Position numbers and translations under genes: made by a program. A model generated the notes under the pieces. The model did not search any database. It was not told the origin of the DNA and saw nothing but the letters and a program-made list of their open reading frames with translations. From NCBI GenBank assembly GCA_024867545.1, contig JANFNE010000005.1:1116001-1180000 (forward strand): a stretch of DNA of 64,000 nucleotides, written 5' to 3'. The DNA is from Phytopythium helicoides. Lineage: Eukaryota; Oomycota; Peronosporomycetes; Pythiales; Pythiaceae. Shown one piece after another: positions 23,901 to 34,484 of the stretch (position 1 is its first letter; every line of letters starts with the position of its first letter).

Positions 23901-26900
23901 AACTTGGTCGCTGCAATTCGGAGCTCGGAGCTTTGCGATAAGCCAAATGGATACTCTTGTGCTGATGCACCGGAGCTTGACGGTGACAGTGCTGACCCAC
24001 TACCACCCCCACTCGGTGAGTCTGCCCCAGAGCCACCGCTAACCCCATCAGCTCTCAGTCCACTTCCAATGTCTTCGGATATCAGCTTCCAGACCTTCTT
24101 GCAAAAACAGCGTCAGCTCCTTATTCAAGGTGAAAATCGGAGGCTCCAACGCTAAGGCGAAAGCCATCGCGTCAATGTATCCCACTCGCGTGACGCTTGG
24201 CAGCATCCGAATATTGCATCCCGTGATTTGCTTGCTGATCAGTTGGTTGTATGGGAACAGCAGTGACGACACTGTCGCGTTTTGGAGCTCTCCGATCGCT
24301 TCGATACACTTCTTCGCGTACTGTCTCGTTGGGGATTTGATGCTCAAAAATTCAACGACAAAGAGTTGGAATACCTCGGTGTCTTGGAATGATACGCACG
24401 ATAGGAAATCCTTCTTACTGAGGCCATCGCCGAGGTTGTCTGCGTAAGTAGATCGCACAGTCCACGCCTTCCGAACTGTCTCCACAAGAGCGTCACCTGT
24501 TTCAGCGCTCACAATCGCAGACACTTCCGGAGGGTGATCCGACAGCACAAAGAACAGAGCCTTCACGATTGTTAACTCATTCTCGTGGCACCACTGAGGC
24601 TCCAACAGCTCGACGAGAAGGTTGAGTCCTACCGTCCCACCAAGCTTACGTTGCCAGCTACCCTTGTCATAGCATGCATGCGAAAACACATGGCACATTC
24701 CATTGAAGAATGCCCCACCGTCGCGCACTGCGTCCGCCGCTGAAGAGAAAGCGCTGATAGCAGTTGTTACCACATGCCGCAGCAATCCCTTTCCGGTCTC
24801 TACTATCTGCCCGTCTGTAGAGCTCAGGGCATACAAAATAATCTCGAAAAATGAAAACATGTCGCTTGTTGCGTCATCTTCATTGATCGCTGGGAGTCCA
24901 TAAGAAGCTTCCCGCAGTGTTTCAATACGCTTCGTAGTCGCCAAGTGCCGCCCAGGTGACAACCCCCTGCTAGCAGCAAGCAGAGTAGATGCGTGAAGTG
25001 TTGATAGTACCGCAAAGTCGGGCTCCTTTCGAGAGCAGCTCGCGACAGACATATTTGTTAAGTGGGTAGCGAATCACCTTGAGCGTCTTCTTTGCTTCGA
25101 TCCCTACATCAACATCAATCGTAGAATCAACAATCACCTCAAGCAGCTGCTTTCGCGATGCTCGAAGTGCTTCAAGAGAAAGCACTGTCTTCGACGAAGT
25201 AATACCGTTTTGTCCGTTTTGTCCGTTTTGAGTGTACTTGGTCATCAAGGATACTATTGCACTCTTGGAGACAAACTCAAACGCCCACTTTTTGTACTGA
25301 AGCGTGGCTTGCTGAATTTTCTCGATGGTTCCGCGCTCCAGTTGAAGGGTCTTCTCGTCCTTTTCCAGCAAAAATGTCATACCAGGGTCGTCGCTTGTGC
25401 CCTCGTCGAGAGCAACTAAACGAGCGTCAACTTTTGGAGTAGTCTCCCGCTGAACAGCTGAACGACGAATGTACATCCGAAGAATCTTTGTCGCTCTTTC
25501 AGTCAACGTTTCCATGTCCATCGTGAAGACCTGCTTGTTGTCTTCCGCGTCGTTGGACCATTCCAGTTCAAACTTCATGCCTTTGAACGGGTTGTCGACG
25601 TAGTCTAAATTCAGCGGGTCCATCAGATACTGGCGATTCCTACCACCAATCTTACCCAGGATTCGCATTGCAAGCTCCCCGTACGGATACGGGGGTGGGA
25701 TCAAATGCGAGTTTAATGCTTCAATTATCTCCGTCAACAGCCGTTCTTGAGACGTCATAATTGGGTACAAGAAGTCAGGATTGAGGTTGTCCACCCAAAA
25801 CTCGAGCGTTCGAAGACCCAGATACGCGAGCTCCCCTCTCGAGAGAACAGCTCGAACCACTGACTTCATCAGCGAAGGAAGATACTGAAGAAGCGAGCTT
25901 AGCCGCGCAGGGATAGTCAGGCACAGCTCAAGGAGTACTTCCTGCATCGCAGGGTTGCCGATGTGCTTTTGAAGCCGCATCAATGCCGAAAGAATGCCTG
26001 GAAGCAAAGGGAAACACTTCCTTGTAGAAGTTTTCATACTTTCCTCCTGAAATCGACCGAAACAGCGCTCTCAAAAGCAGCAAGTAGTTATCCGGGTGCT
26101 TGGTAAAAGTTGCCTGCTTTCAAGCAAGATTCTATAATTGTCCGCAGATGAGGGAACAAAGCTGACTCATTGGACTTGAAGAGCGTGACTGAACCAAACA
26201 CAATCTTGAAAAGCCGCAGCACAATTGAAGCACGGTGCACTTGAAGGACTGGACGCATTTTTTCAAACTGCATGCTCGTGATCGCCATCACCTTGTCTTC
26301 GCGCTTCGTGTCTGGCAGATCGCCCTCAGCCTTCACACTCAAATCATCCATCTGGGTTATCAGGAATTTTAGCAGGATTTCTGCGAACCAGCAACTGACG
26401 TTAGAGTTGGCGAGAAAGTGCTGAGGGATTGTCAATATTGCATGATCTTGGAGAATGCATTCGTACAACAGCTGGATGTTGGAGATGAATAAATCGCGAA
26501 AATCAGCAGCCTCCAGTACTGTGAATGCGCCAGCAAAATGATCCAGCATTTGCTTTTCCTCCGAGAGTGTGTTGTCCGACAATGTGTACAGGATAAAACA
26601 GCGAAGGCCATTGCGGAGCACCTTGGCGATCAATCGGCGCTCATCATCTGTCAATGGATACAAATGAGCATTACTGTCGTCTGACCCTGCCGAAGACGGT
26701 CCTCGCTGCTGGTTGCGTCTGCGCTGTGACTGTTCATCGCAGATCCTGCCATTCCTCCAACGGCACCCTGGGCGGTCAAGCCGGCACTTTCCGACGATCC
26801 AGCATCCACGGAAGTTAGATCCTTTGCGTTCGGGTTGCGATAATTGGCGGTGCACCAAATTACCGCGCGAATACCTAGGATCATGGTTCGAAGCAGCGAT

Positions 26901-28629
26901 TTGATATCGCGAACGCTAGGCTCTTCTTCAAGTACCGCATCGTCCGGGCGCTGGGTCTTGGAGTACGGCTTCAGAAGGGCCTCGATCTTTTTGTCATACT
27001 CGACTTTGGGACCGTATCCTTCGAAAGCAAGCTCGACTGCTTGATCTTATCCATGGCGCCTCCTTCAAGCAAGTCCCCTCGATTCTCATTTGTTGTGTTC
27101 TTCATCCCTGCAGCTAGAGCAACAGGAAGATTCGCTAGTGTTGTGCCAAATTTCCCAGCGATGATCAGCAAGATCCGGGACAGGATATTGCGACCTTTCC
27201 AAGCGTCTGCATCGTCGTTTTTCGCGCTGATGTCCACCAAGTTGAGCAGCAGGCGAATTGATGTTGTCTGAATAGAGATCGGAAGCGTCGGGTCGTGAAT
27301 TCGCTTGCCGTAGAAGTCTACGATCGTGCTAACCTGATTCAATGTCAGCATGTCTCGAACGTGGTGAATCATATCAGCAAGTGTCGAGTATGCCAATGGC
27401 CGAATCTGGTAGTAGCTGCTACGTCCTTTCCCGACAAGCACATCGTCATCCATGAGGTACTCTAGCTGGGAATAGAATCCGCGGCGAAAATCAGTCGAGA
27501 TGATATGACGTGCAGCAACGAAGATGTCTTTGCGGATCGCGAACGCATCCTTGGGGCAGGCAATCAGGAGCTTCACCGTGTTTTCGCAGATTGCGTCCTG
27601 GAACTGGCGCATTAAGTTGGCACAGCCCCGAAGGAGATACGTCACGAAGGAGAGAGTCTTCACTTGGCAGTCCAGGAAATCGGTATACCGAGTGGGATAC
27701 GTCTGAGCCGCGTCCTCTGGAGCCCGCAGAGCCAGCGAAGACATCATTAGTGGTACAAGCACTGGGATGTAGCTCTCAATGTAATTGGGGTAGCACTGAA
27801 ACAGCAGCATGATGATCAGCGGCAGTTCCGAAATGGTCTTGAACGACTCCGAGTTGCTCCAGATGAGCTCGTCTGAGTCCTTGGACTGTGAGCTTGCTGC
27901 GTCTCCTCCAGCCTCGATCGCAGCATGGTCTCCCTCGCCAGCGGTGTTTGAACTTGTTGTGGCGGTGGCTGCCGTGGATTCTTTTTCGCTCGTGCTTTCG
28001 GCCGCGTCTCCTGAACCTGCCAGAGGCTTGGACTCGCTAGCGTCAGTGGTGGCCTCGGTCTTTGTTGGTGCCCCAGCAGCCACGCCTTCGTCTGCAACAC
28101 CAGTAGTGGCAGCAGCTGAGCTGGTCCCATTTGCCCCGTCCACTGCGGAGTCCGCTGTCTCGGGCGGCGGCGCGAACTGCGTCTTCATGGCGGTCGGCAG
28201 GTTCTTGTACATTTGTTGCACGAGCTCGAGGAAGGGCTGCACCTCGTTGCGCAGCGCCGGTCGGTAGTTGCGGTGCAAGTCAAAGAGCGTCTTGAGCGCG
28301 ATGAGGCAGTTGTCCTCGTTGTCTGACTTGAGCACGTCGAGCAGCAGGTGCAGCAGCTGAGGGACGTACGGCCGCAGCGCATCGTTGCTTGGCAGGCGGT
28401 TCAGGATCTGCAGCAGCAGCTTGCGGCAGCGGTGCGTCTGGGTCGCGCGGGTCTGCGGGGCGAGCGCCGACTGCAGCAGAGTCTTCCACGCCGGGAAAAG
28501 CGCCTCTAGGATGCGCGAGAGCTGCGGCGTGTGCAGCACCTCGGCGCGCCGGTACAGCTCCGCCAGCTCCTTGAGCACCACGTCGGGGTCGCCGCCCAGC
28601 AGCCGCTGGCGAGCGCCCTCGACGTTCAT
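14702..28629 (-). CDS. TRRAP: TRRAP/Tra1, PIKK-family pseudokinase scaffold
   Basis: Giant minus-strand gene, about 4,600 residues. TRRAP/Tra1 is the activator-binding scaffold of the SAGA and NuA4/TIP60 histone acetyltransferase complexes. Exon blocks are 28629-20451, 20388-16960 and 16910-14702, with introns at 20389-20450 and 16911-16959. HEAT repeats match TRRAP (LCLTIPARLSSLLQYLP; LEFWVDNLNPDFLY). FAT and kinase-like domains follow, and the FATC ends in VPTWAPWL. The kinase is catalytically dead as expected: GDRAPHRVLF replaces the catalytic loop and no DFG follows. Oddities are an Ala/Gln repeat at 22500-23095 and a run of 14 Gln just before FATC. The first block needs about seven single-base shifts (near 27037, 26686, 26106, 26007, 25025, 24050 and 23770), and the last junction is off phase. 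Homology resumes after each, so I take these as assembly errors. Confidence 0.95.
14903..14944 (-). repeat. CAG/CAA repeat encoding polyglutamine in TRRAP
   Basis: Fourteen consecutive Gln codons, a mix of CAG and CAA on the coding strand, preceded by GNGGG and followed by RRVEAQVQQRVE. It sits between the pseudokinase and FATC parts of TRRAP. It is the longest trinucleotide tract I noticed in the window and could vary in length among isolates. Confidence 0.85.
22500..23095 (-). repeat. Ala/Gln-rich tandem repeat inside TRRAP
   Basis: About 200 residues made of three degenerate copies of a unit with core NAQK-HAQALAAAQAQGL followed by an AKAQ-rich stretch with YVAKAQ or YIAKAQ. The copies are about 60-75 residues apart. 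The composition (Ala, Gln, Lys, almost no aromatic residues) predicts long helices. It interrupts the HEAT array between recognisable TRRAP segments and has no counterpart that I know of in animal or fungal TRRAP. Confidence 0.8.
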
Positions 28630-28815
28630 GGCGCCCCGAGGTCCGCTCCAGTTGCCCGGGCCTTTCTGGTTGTGAGCTGTATGGAGATTTGTATGCTACA
28701 AAGTGATGGTCTTCGTTTGCGGAGAGTGCATGTTTTTCACGTGCGCTATTTTATCCAATAAAAGAGAGAGAATTCTAGATTTCAGCCAATCATAGATGCA
28801 AGGCAAAAGATCGTA

Positions 28816-30135
28816 TTACCGCTGATACGGCACGTAATGCAGGCGACGCTCGCAGGTCGCGAACTGGTTCGTAGTCGACTCGTTGAACGGCGCGCGCGGG
28901 TCGATGAGCGAGAAAAGTTGCCACTGGTCCATCGAGCGCGCCGAGCCGAGCGAGTAGAGCGCCTGGTCCTCCAGCGGTTCGTCCGCGATCGATGCGGCGA
29001 GGCCTAGCAATCGCCGGACGCGGCGGCTCGACTTGGCGATCTCCGCGGCTACGCGCGGATTGGGCGTTTCGGGCTTGTCGTAGCGCGCGAACAGCGTGTC
29101 CTCGATGGGCGTGTAGAAGTCGTAGCCGCTGGTCCAGAACCTCGATGCCCGCGCGTACTCGTGGCCGACCGTGAGGTGCGGCGTGTGCGGGTCGGAGCGG
29201 ATTGCGAGCAGTGCCGACACGGGGCCAAAGTGGAACATCTCCGAGTATTGCGCCTGCAGCACGGGAGCGAACAGCACCGAGCTCGGCTTTTGCACGGGTT
29301 CGGGCGGGTTGAACGAGACGACCGCATCCGGGCCCTTGGAGGCGACGCGCGCCGAGCAGTGCAGCATCAGCGTGTTGGCTGCGATCCCCTGAAGCTCCAG
29401 TGGCTTGGGAGCGGCGCTCAGGATGGCCATATCGTTGCCAATGCTGTACCATTGCTTCAGAAGTTGCAGGTCCCAGTCCTGGCTAAAGACCACAGTCGCG
29501 TCGACTGACAGGTAGAAGTGCGACGAGAACGCCTCCGCCTCGACCATGCCCTCCACAATGTGTCTCGCGACGGTTGGTCCTCTCGCCCCCGATTCGTCGC
29601 GGCGCTGGGTTCGCAGCTGCTTGGACCGCAGCAGCGCCAGGCAGTGCCTGGGATCGAGCGCACAAAAGCGCTCAACGCAGCCCTGCTGCTCTCCGACACG
29701 CAGCTCCTCGTACAGGCGGAAGTGGAGGCGCGTGGGTCGGAACGCGAGCGCGCGGGCGTCCGCGATCTGCCGCGCGCACGCCTCCGGGTCGCCGAGGCTC
29801 GTCAGCAGCAGCACAATCTTCTTGTCATTGCGGAAGCCGCGCGCCGAGTGGCGCTGAATGGCGTGGCGCTCACGCTCCTCGCCCAGCCGCGTCTCCGCCT
29901 CGAAGCGCCGGCGCTGGTGCTCCTCGACCGCCCGGTGCACAGGCGAGGGCGTCGGCAGCAGCAGGCTCATGCGCCACATCATGGCGAGGCAGAAGAGCAC
30001 GGCCGCGCCGACGAGCGCCACGGTGCGCCGCCGCTGCCGCTCCAGCGCCTCGCGCCCGCCGCCCGTGACCCCCCGCGGCGCCGTCTGGGGCAGCGCGAGC
30101 GCCGACATGGGCGTCTTCATGAGCGGCAACGTCAC
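28816..30135 (-). CDS. Type II membrane glycosyltransferase, GT60 (GlcNAc-transferase) family
   Basis: Single-exon gene, 439 residues. A short basic cytosolic tail is followed by one membrane anchor at about residues 38-60 (VALVGAAVLFCLAMMW), a stem, and a catalytic domain resembling the GT60 family (polypeptide or hydroxyproline GlcNAc-transferases, as for Dictyostelium Skp1). Supporting motifs are KKIVLLLTSLGDPEACARQI near residue 105, a VDATVVFSQDWD segment carrying a DxT-like acidic motif, and FWTSGYDFYTP with IEDTLFARYD near the C-terminus, which matches the family's R-W--GYD-Y-P signature. Golgi or cytosolic-face glycosylation is inferred; the acceptor is unknown. Three in-frame Met codons near the start leave the exact N-terminus open. 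It is divergent from MFAP1 across a 137-bp spacer carrying two palindromes. Confidence 0.75.
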   Translation of the reverse strand: MTLPLMKTPMSALALPQTAPRGVTGGGREALERQRRRTVALVGAAVLFCLAMMWRMSLLLPTPSPVHRAVEEHQRRRFEAETRLGEERERHAIQRHSARGFRNDKKIVLLLTSLGDPEACARQIADARALAFRPTRLHFRLYEELRVGEQQGCVERFCALDPRHCLALLRSKQLRTQRRDESGARGPTVARHIVEGMVEAEAFSSHFYLSVDATVVFSQDWDLQLLKQWYSIGNDMAILSAAPKPLELQGIAANTLMLHCSARVASKGPDAVVSFNPPEPVQKPSSVLFAPVLQAQYSEMFHFGPVSALLAIRSDPHTPHLTVGHEYARASRFWTSGYDFYTPIEDTLFARYDKPETPNPRVAAEIAKSSRRVRRLLGLAASIADEPLEDQALYSLGSARSMDQWQLFSLIDPRAPFNESTTNQFATCERRLHYVPYQR

Positions 30136-30179
30136 GCCTTTTCCAGACTCCAGCCGGCGCGGATACTGGCGAACGAACT

Positions 30180-30223
30180 GACTACCTGGTAGTTTTAATG
30201 GTTACGGATGACTACCAGATAGT
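30180..30223. promoter_or_regulatory. Paired near-palindromes in divergent promoter
   Basis: Two 14-bp elements, GACTACCTGGTAGT at 30180-30193 and GACTACCAGATAGT at 30210-30223, start exactly 30 bp apart in the short spacer between the GT60-type gene (-) and MFAP1 (+). Each is nearly its own reverse complement. Related elements occur at 39083 and 39128. A dimeric transcription-factor site is inferred. Confidence 0.5.
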
Positions 30224-30272
30224 CCATGTTGAACGCGTGCAGTGCAGTCGCGGTGGCGCAGAACGCGTCCCC

Positions 30273-32098
30273 ATGGCGCTCTTCACCAAGAAGGACCTGG
30301 GGCTTCTGCTTCCTGACGACGCGCCGAGCGACCCGGTCTCGCTGCGCCACACCAAGAGCAAGTGCGTAGTGCTGCTTTTTATGTGTGGGGAAGTGGTCGC
30401 CTCGATTCGGCTTGTGCTAACGCCTGGCGCCGGAGACAGGAGCGACGACACGCAGCAGTTCGAGCCGCTCAAGCCCGCGGTCGACCCGTCCAAGAAGATC
30501 GTGCGGTACCGCGCGGGCCAGGTGCCGCACTTCGCTGCCGGGTATGAGGAGGAGCGCGGGTTCGTGACGGCCAGTAGCCAGGTGCGCGGCATTAAAAGCG
30601 ATGCGTCCATCAAGGCGGCGCCTGCATCTTCTCGCAGGCGCATCGAAGCCAAGGTGGTGTTGGCAAAGTCGACCTCGTCCAGCAGCAGTCGACCAAGGCA
30701 ACTCGCGCAAGAGGATGCCAAGGGAGGGCTGTCATCTGGAAGCGAAGATGGTGGTAACCCGCTCCAGGACTCGAGCTCGGAAGAAGACGACGAAGAGTTC
30801 AACCGGCGCCGTCGCATGCTACGCAACAAGATGAAGGAGCGCGAAGAATCAACAGGAACAAGCACCCCAGTTGCTCAGAGTAGGGTTGGACGATCACCAG
30901 CACCCGCGTCTCCGTCTCCGTCCCCGCCGCGAAAGAGCGAGCGACGACAAATCCCAGCACAGATCATCAAGAAAAGCGGGGACGCAAAGCCAGCAGCAGC
31001 AGCCGTCGCTGTGCGTCACGAGTCGTCTTCATCAGACTCAAGCGGGAGTTCCGAGTGGGAAACAGACACAGACGACTCGGACAATGGCGAGCAGCTCTTG
31101 AAGCCCGTGTTTGTGCCCAAGAAGGCGCGCGAGACGCTGAAAAGGCAGGAGGAGCTTGCTGCAGAGGAGGAGCGGCGGGTTCAACGCGAACTTGAAAAGG
31201 TATGGATCTTGCCCAAGGCATTACTCTCGCACATTGCCTTACAAATCTGTGTATTGTATGCATCCCTCCAGCAACAAGCGCGCAAGCTAGAGTCCCGACG
31301 TCTTGTGGCGGAGGCGGTTCGCCGTGAGCAAGAAGGCGAGGAAAAGGAGGCTGCAACCGATGGCGAGATGCCCGATGACACGGACGGGCTGGACCCAGAA
31401 CAAGAGTACCGTGACTGGGAACTACGCGAGATGCGCCGAATCAAGCGGTACGATGCGGGCTTGCATGAGAGCTGATTGGTTCAGAGTTTTCACACGTCGG
31501 TGTAGGGACCGAGACCGAAAGGAACAGCGCCGCAAGGAAGCAGAAGAGACTCTCCGTCGCCGCAACATGACAGAGGAGGAGCGGCAGGCTGAGGATGCGT
31601 GCGTTCAGCCTTGCCTAGTTTATGGCATTGGTACATCAGACAGTCTAATTCCCTCTATGTGCGGCTCACAGAAAACTGAAAAAGAATGAGCCGAAGGAGA
31701 AGAAGCAGCTCAAGTTTATGCAAAAGTACTACCACAAGGGTGCGTTCTATATGGACGACTCGAGCATCCGCGACAAGGAGGACGTGCGCAAGCGTGATGC
31801 GTCAGGTGCGACGCTGGAGGACAAGTTCAACAAGGAGATTCTACCTCAAGTCATGCAAGTCAAGAACTTTGGGCGTGCCGGACGGTGAGTTGCGATGGGA
31901 TGCGATGCAAATGTAAAGCACGCCCAGATTGTGACCATGTGAACCTGTCATGCCAGCACCAAGTACACGCATCTTGCAGATCAGGACACGTCAACGCGGG
32001 ATTCGCTCTGGAACCGGAACGACCGCATCCGCGAAAAGTACATTCACAAAATGGGCGGCATGCGTGACCTGGACGTCAAGCGGCGGAAGAAAGATTAG
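30273..32098 (+). CDS. MFAP1: MFAP1 spliceosome-associated protein
   Basis: Six exons: 30273-30361, 30440-31199, 31272-31447, 31506-31598, 31672-31884, 31957-32098, all in phase. MFAP1 is a component of the spliceosomal B complex and, despite its name, is a nuclear pre-mRNA splicing factor. The acidic, Ser-rich N-terminal half includes [13 protein letters not shown], like the family's VKRYVSGK-PDY segment. The conserved C-terminal core is clear: [51 protein letters not shown] and [11 protein letters not shown]. Introns 1 and 2 are multiples of three and stay open, but splicing them improves the match. An upstream in-frame ATG at 30198 exists; I prefer 30273 because 30198 lies among the promoter palindromes. 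The gene is convergent with the helicase gene, 159 bp away. Confidence 0.93.
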
Positions 32099-32257
32099 TG
32101 ACGGCTCGGTAGCGCTACTACAGTACGCAGAAGAGAAGAGAATCGAAGAAAACATGTTGCCAGTCAACGTGTGTGCAAAGCCTACTTCGTTTCATTCAGC
32201 AGAGGCGCAGACTCGGCGCAGCCACGAACACAACGACAGCGCAAACTAGTGCTTTGC

Positions 32258-34131
32258 TTAGGTGCTCATGTACGTCGAGATGTCGATCTGGTCCGGCAGC
32301 TCTGGGATGTTGACTTCGAAGCGCGACTGCACCTTGGCCAGCATCTCGTTGTCCTCCGTCGACGAGATGAAACTAATCGACAGACCCTTCGTACCGAAAC
32401 GACCAGCGCGACCAACGCGGTGGAGGTACTGGTCACTGTCGTTCGGGAAGTCGTAGTTCACGACAATGTTGACACGCTCAATGTCCATACCACGACCGAA
32501 CAAGTCCGTCGTCACTAGGATGCGCTTCTGGAAGTCCTTGAAGCTCTTGTAACGCTTGATACGCTCCTCCTGGGACAGGTCAGCCGTGATGCAAATCGAC
32601 GGGAAGTTGCACTCATTCAGGAGACGGTTCAGCTCACGCGCGCGGTTCTTCTTCGACACGAAGATCACCACCTGGTTGAACTCGAGCGCGTCCAGCAGGT
32701 CGTTCAGCTTACGGTTCTTCTCCGACTCCTCGAGCTTGATGAAGTACTGCTGGAGACCGTGGAGCGTCAGCTTGGTCTCGTCATCGACGTAGATCTCCAT
32801 TGGCTGCAAAAGTGCATCCTCTCTGTCAACTTCAAGGTTCCCGATAATGTACCCAATTCTAGATTTAAAAAACGTACGTCCTGGCAGAACTTGCGGCACA
32901 CCGGGCGGATCTCCTTGCTCAGCGTGGCCGAGAACATCATGACCTGTTTATCGTGCGGCGTCGACTTGAAAATCTCCTGGACGTCGCGGCGCATGTCTAC
33001 ACAAACCATGCGATGACAAGTAAGCACCTGCATTCCATCTATCTCCGGCAGGAAATCGAGAAAAAACTTACCAACAGCCTCGAGCATCTTGTCACACTCG
33101 TCCATGACGAAGTGCTTGACCTTGTCCAGCTTCAGGGTCTTTTCGCGAAGAAGACCGAGAACACGGCCCGGCGTACCCACAAGAATGTGAGGCGGCGTGT
33201 TCTTGAGCGTCTCGCGGTTCTGCGTGATGGGGACACCACCGTAGAACACAGCCGTCTTGACGTCCAGAAGGTACTTGCTGAAGCGTTCGTACTCGTGGGC
33301 AATCTGGAACGCCAGCTCGCGCGTGTGGCACAGCACGACAACGCTAATCTGACCGTCCACCGGCTCGATCTAAGCAAGTTACAAAGAGAAACCGTAAGTT
33401 GAGCTGTTCACCATCATGCTGGCAGAATCATGGTAGCATACCTGGTGCAGGGTAGCCAGCACGAAGACAGCCGTCTTACCCATACCCGACTTGGCCTGGC
33501 AAATGATGTCCATGCCAAGCACCGCCTGGGGGATGCACTCGTGCTGGACTGTTGGGAGGAATGGTCAGTTGCTGTCATTCCCTCAACAGGCAAGGCAGGA
33601 TATGCTCACCTTCCGAAGGGTGCTCAAAACCGCAGTCAACGACAGCGCGGAGGCACTCAGGCTTCAGGATGAAGTCGCGGAAACCCGAACTGTGGATGCC
33701 CACATAGTGACCCCTGGAGATGGTTGGTCGCGCGGTTCACAGCGAGGTGGCGGACGCGAAAGGTGGATCGGGAGCAGGATGACCGAGACACCAAAGTGTA
33801 GCGGGGGCGCGAGCGTGCATGGATACAGAAGCAGAAGCGTTAATGAACTGGTCTCTCTCCCGTCGGTCGGACGGAGCGAGGCCGGCCGGGGGGCCCTGGG
33901 AGGCGCGCCGCGGTACGCAGGCGCTCGCTGCTGCGCTGGGGGGTCGCCGAGCCGCTCGCTCGCCTTGGCCCCACTCCGAACGGATGGAAAAGAACGCGCG
34001 GGAACGCAGATAGCTTACTTCTTGGCGTCCTTTCCCTCGGCGCCCTTGGCGGCGTCGGCCGTCGTCGTCTCCTCCTCCTCCTCGTAGTCGACGAGCTCGT
34101 CATCGAACTCCTTGTTCTCCTCGCCGGGCAT
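32258..34131 (-). CDS. DDX39B: DEAD-box RNA helicase DDX39/UAP56 (Sub2)
   Basis: Six exons (34131-34019, 33713-33610, 33548-33442, 33369-33072, 32996-32878, 32803-32258), all GT-AG and in phase, give 428 residues, the length of human UAP56. It is an ATP-dependent RNA helicase for spliceosome assembly and TREX mRNA export. Motifs in order are a [11 protein letters not shown]-motif region, AKSGMGKT (Walker A), PGRV, DECD (the DECD variant typical of UAP56/Sub2 rather than plain DEAD), SATLSKE, and [10 protein letters not shown] in domain 2. The acidic N-terminus [19 protein letters not shown] is also typical. Sequence quality is intact here, with no frame break. The promoter region is shared with the NYN gene on the other side. 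Confidence 0.97.
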
Positions 34132-34484
34132 GGTTGGCTGCGTGCGGGGGGGGTGGCTGGCGGGCGGGCGGGGGCTGTGGGGCGCGAACGGCTGGGCGAA
34201 ATCCGAGACTGCGGCGTCGGCGCGGACGGTCGCAAGGGCTCGAAGGGCGGCGGCGGGGCGGCGGCAACCGACGACGACGAGTGGGCGCGCTCGAAAATCC
34301 GGAAATGTCGAAAAAACCTACGGCCGGTGCCTCCCTTGGGTTCCCCCCTTGGGAGGGACGGATGGATCGGAGGGGCGACATATGAAGATCGTAGCGCCCG
34401 CCCATTGGCCGATATTCTGTTTTGAGTTTTGCCCAATCGCAGAGCCGCGAACGTTCGCGCCTCATCTACCAGCAGCACACCAGC
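34132..34484. promoter_or_regulatory. Bidirectional promoter between DDX39 and NYN gene
   Basis: A 353-bp spacer between divergent start codons. It has GC-rich flanks and two CCAAT-type boxes close together: CATTGGCC near 34404-34411 and CCCAATCG near 34433-34440. No TATA box was noticed. Bidirectional use is inferred from gene orientation. Confidence 0.45.

Noticed and set aside
25205..25230. Short repeat of a TTTTGTCCG-type unit as a minisatellite
   Set aside because: Only three copies, in frame inside TRRAP coding for QNG units; too short to be notable.
14702..28629. TRRAP as several separate genes or a pseudogene
   Set aside because: Segments follow the TRRAP order without gaps, the splice sites at 20389-20450 are sound, and each break is one base.
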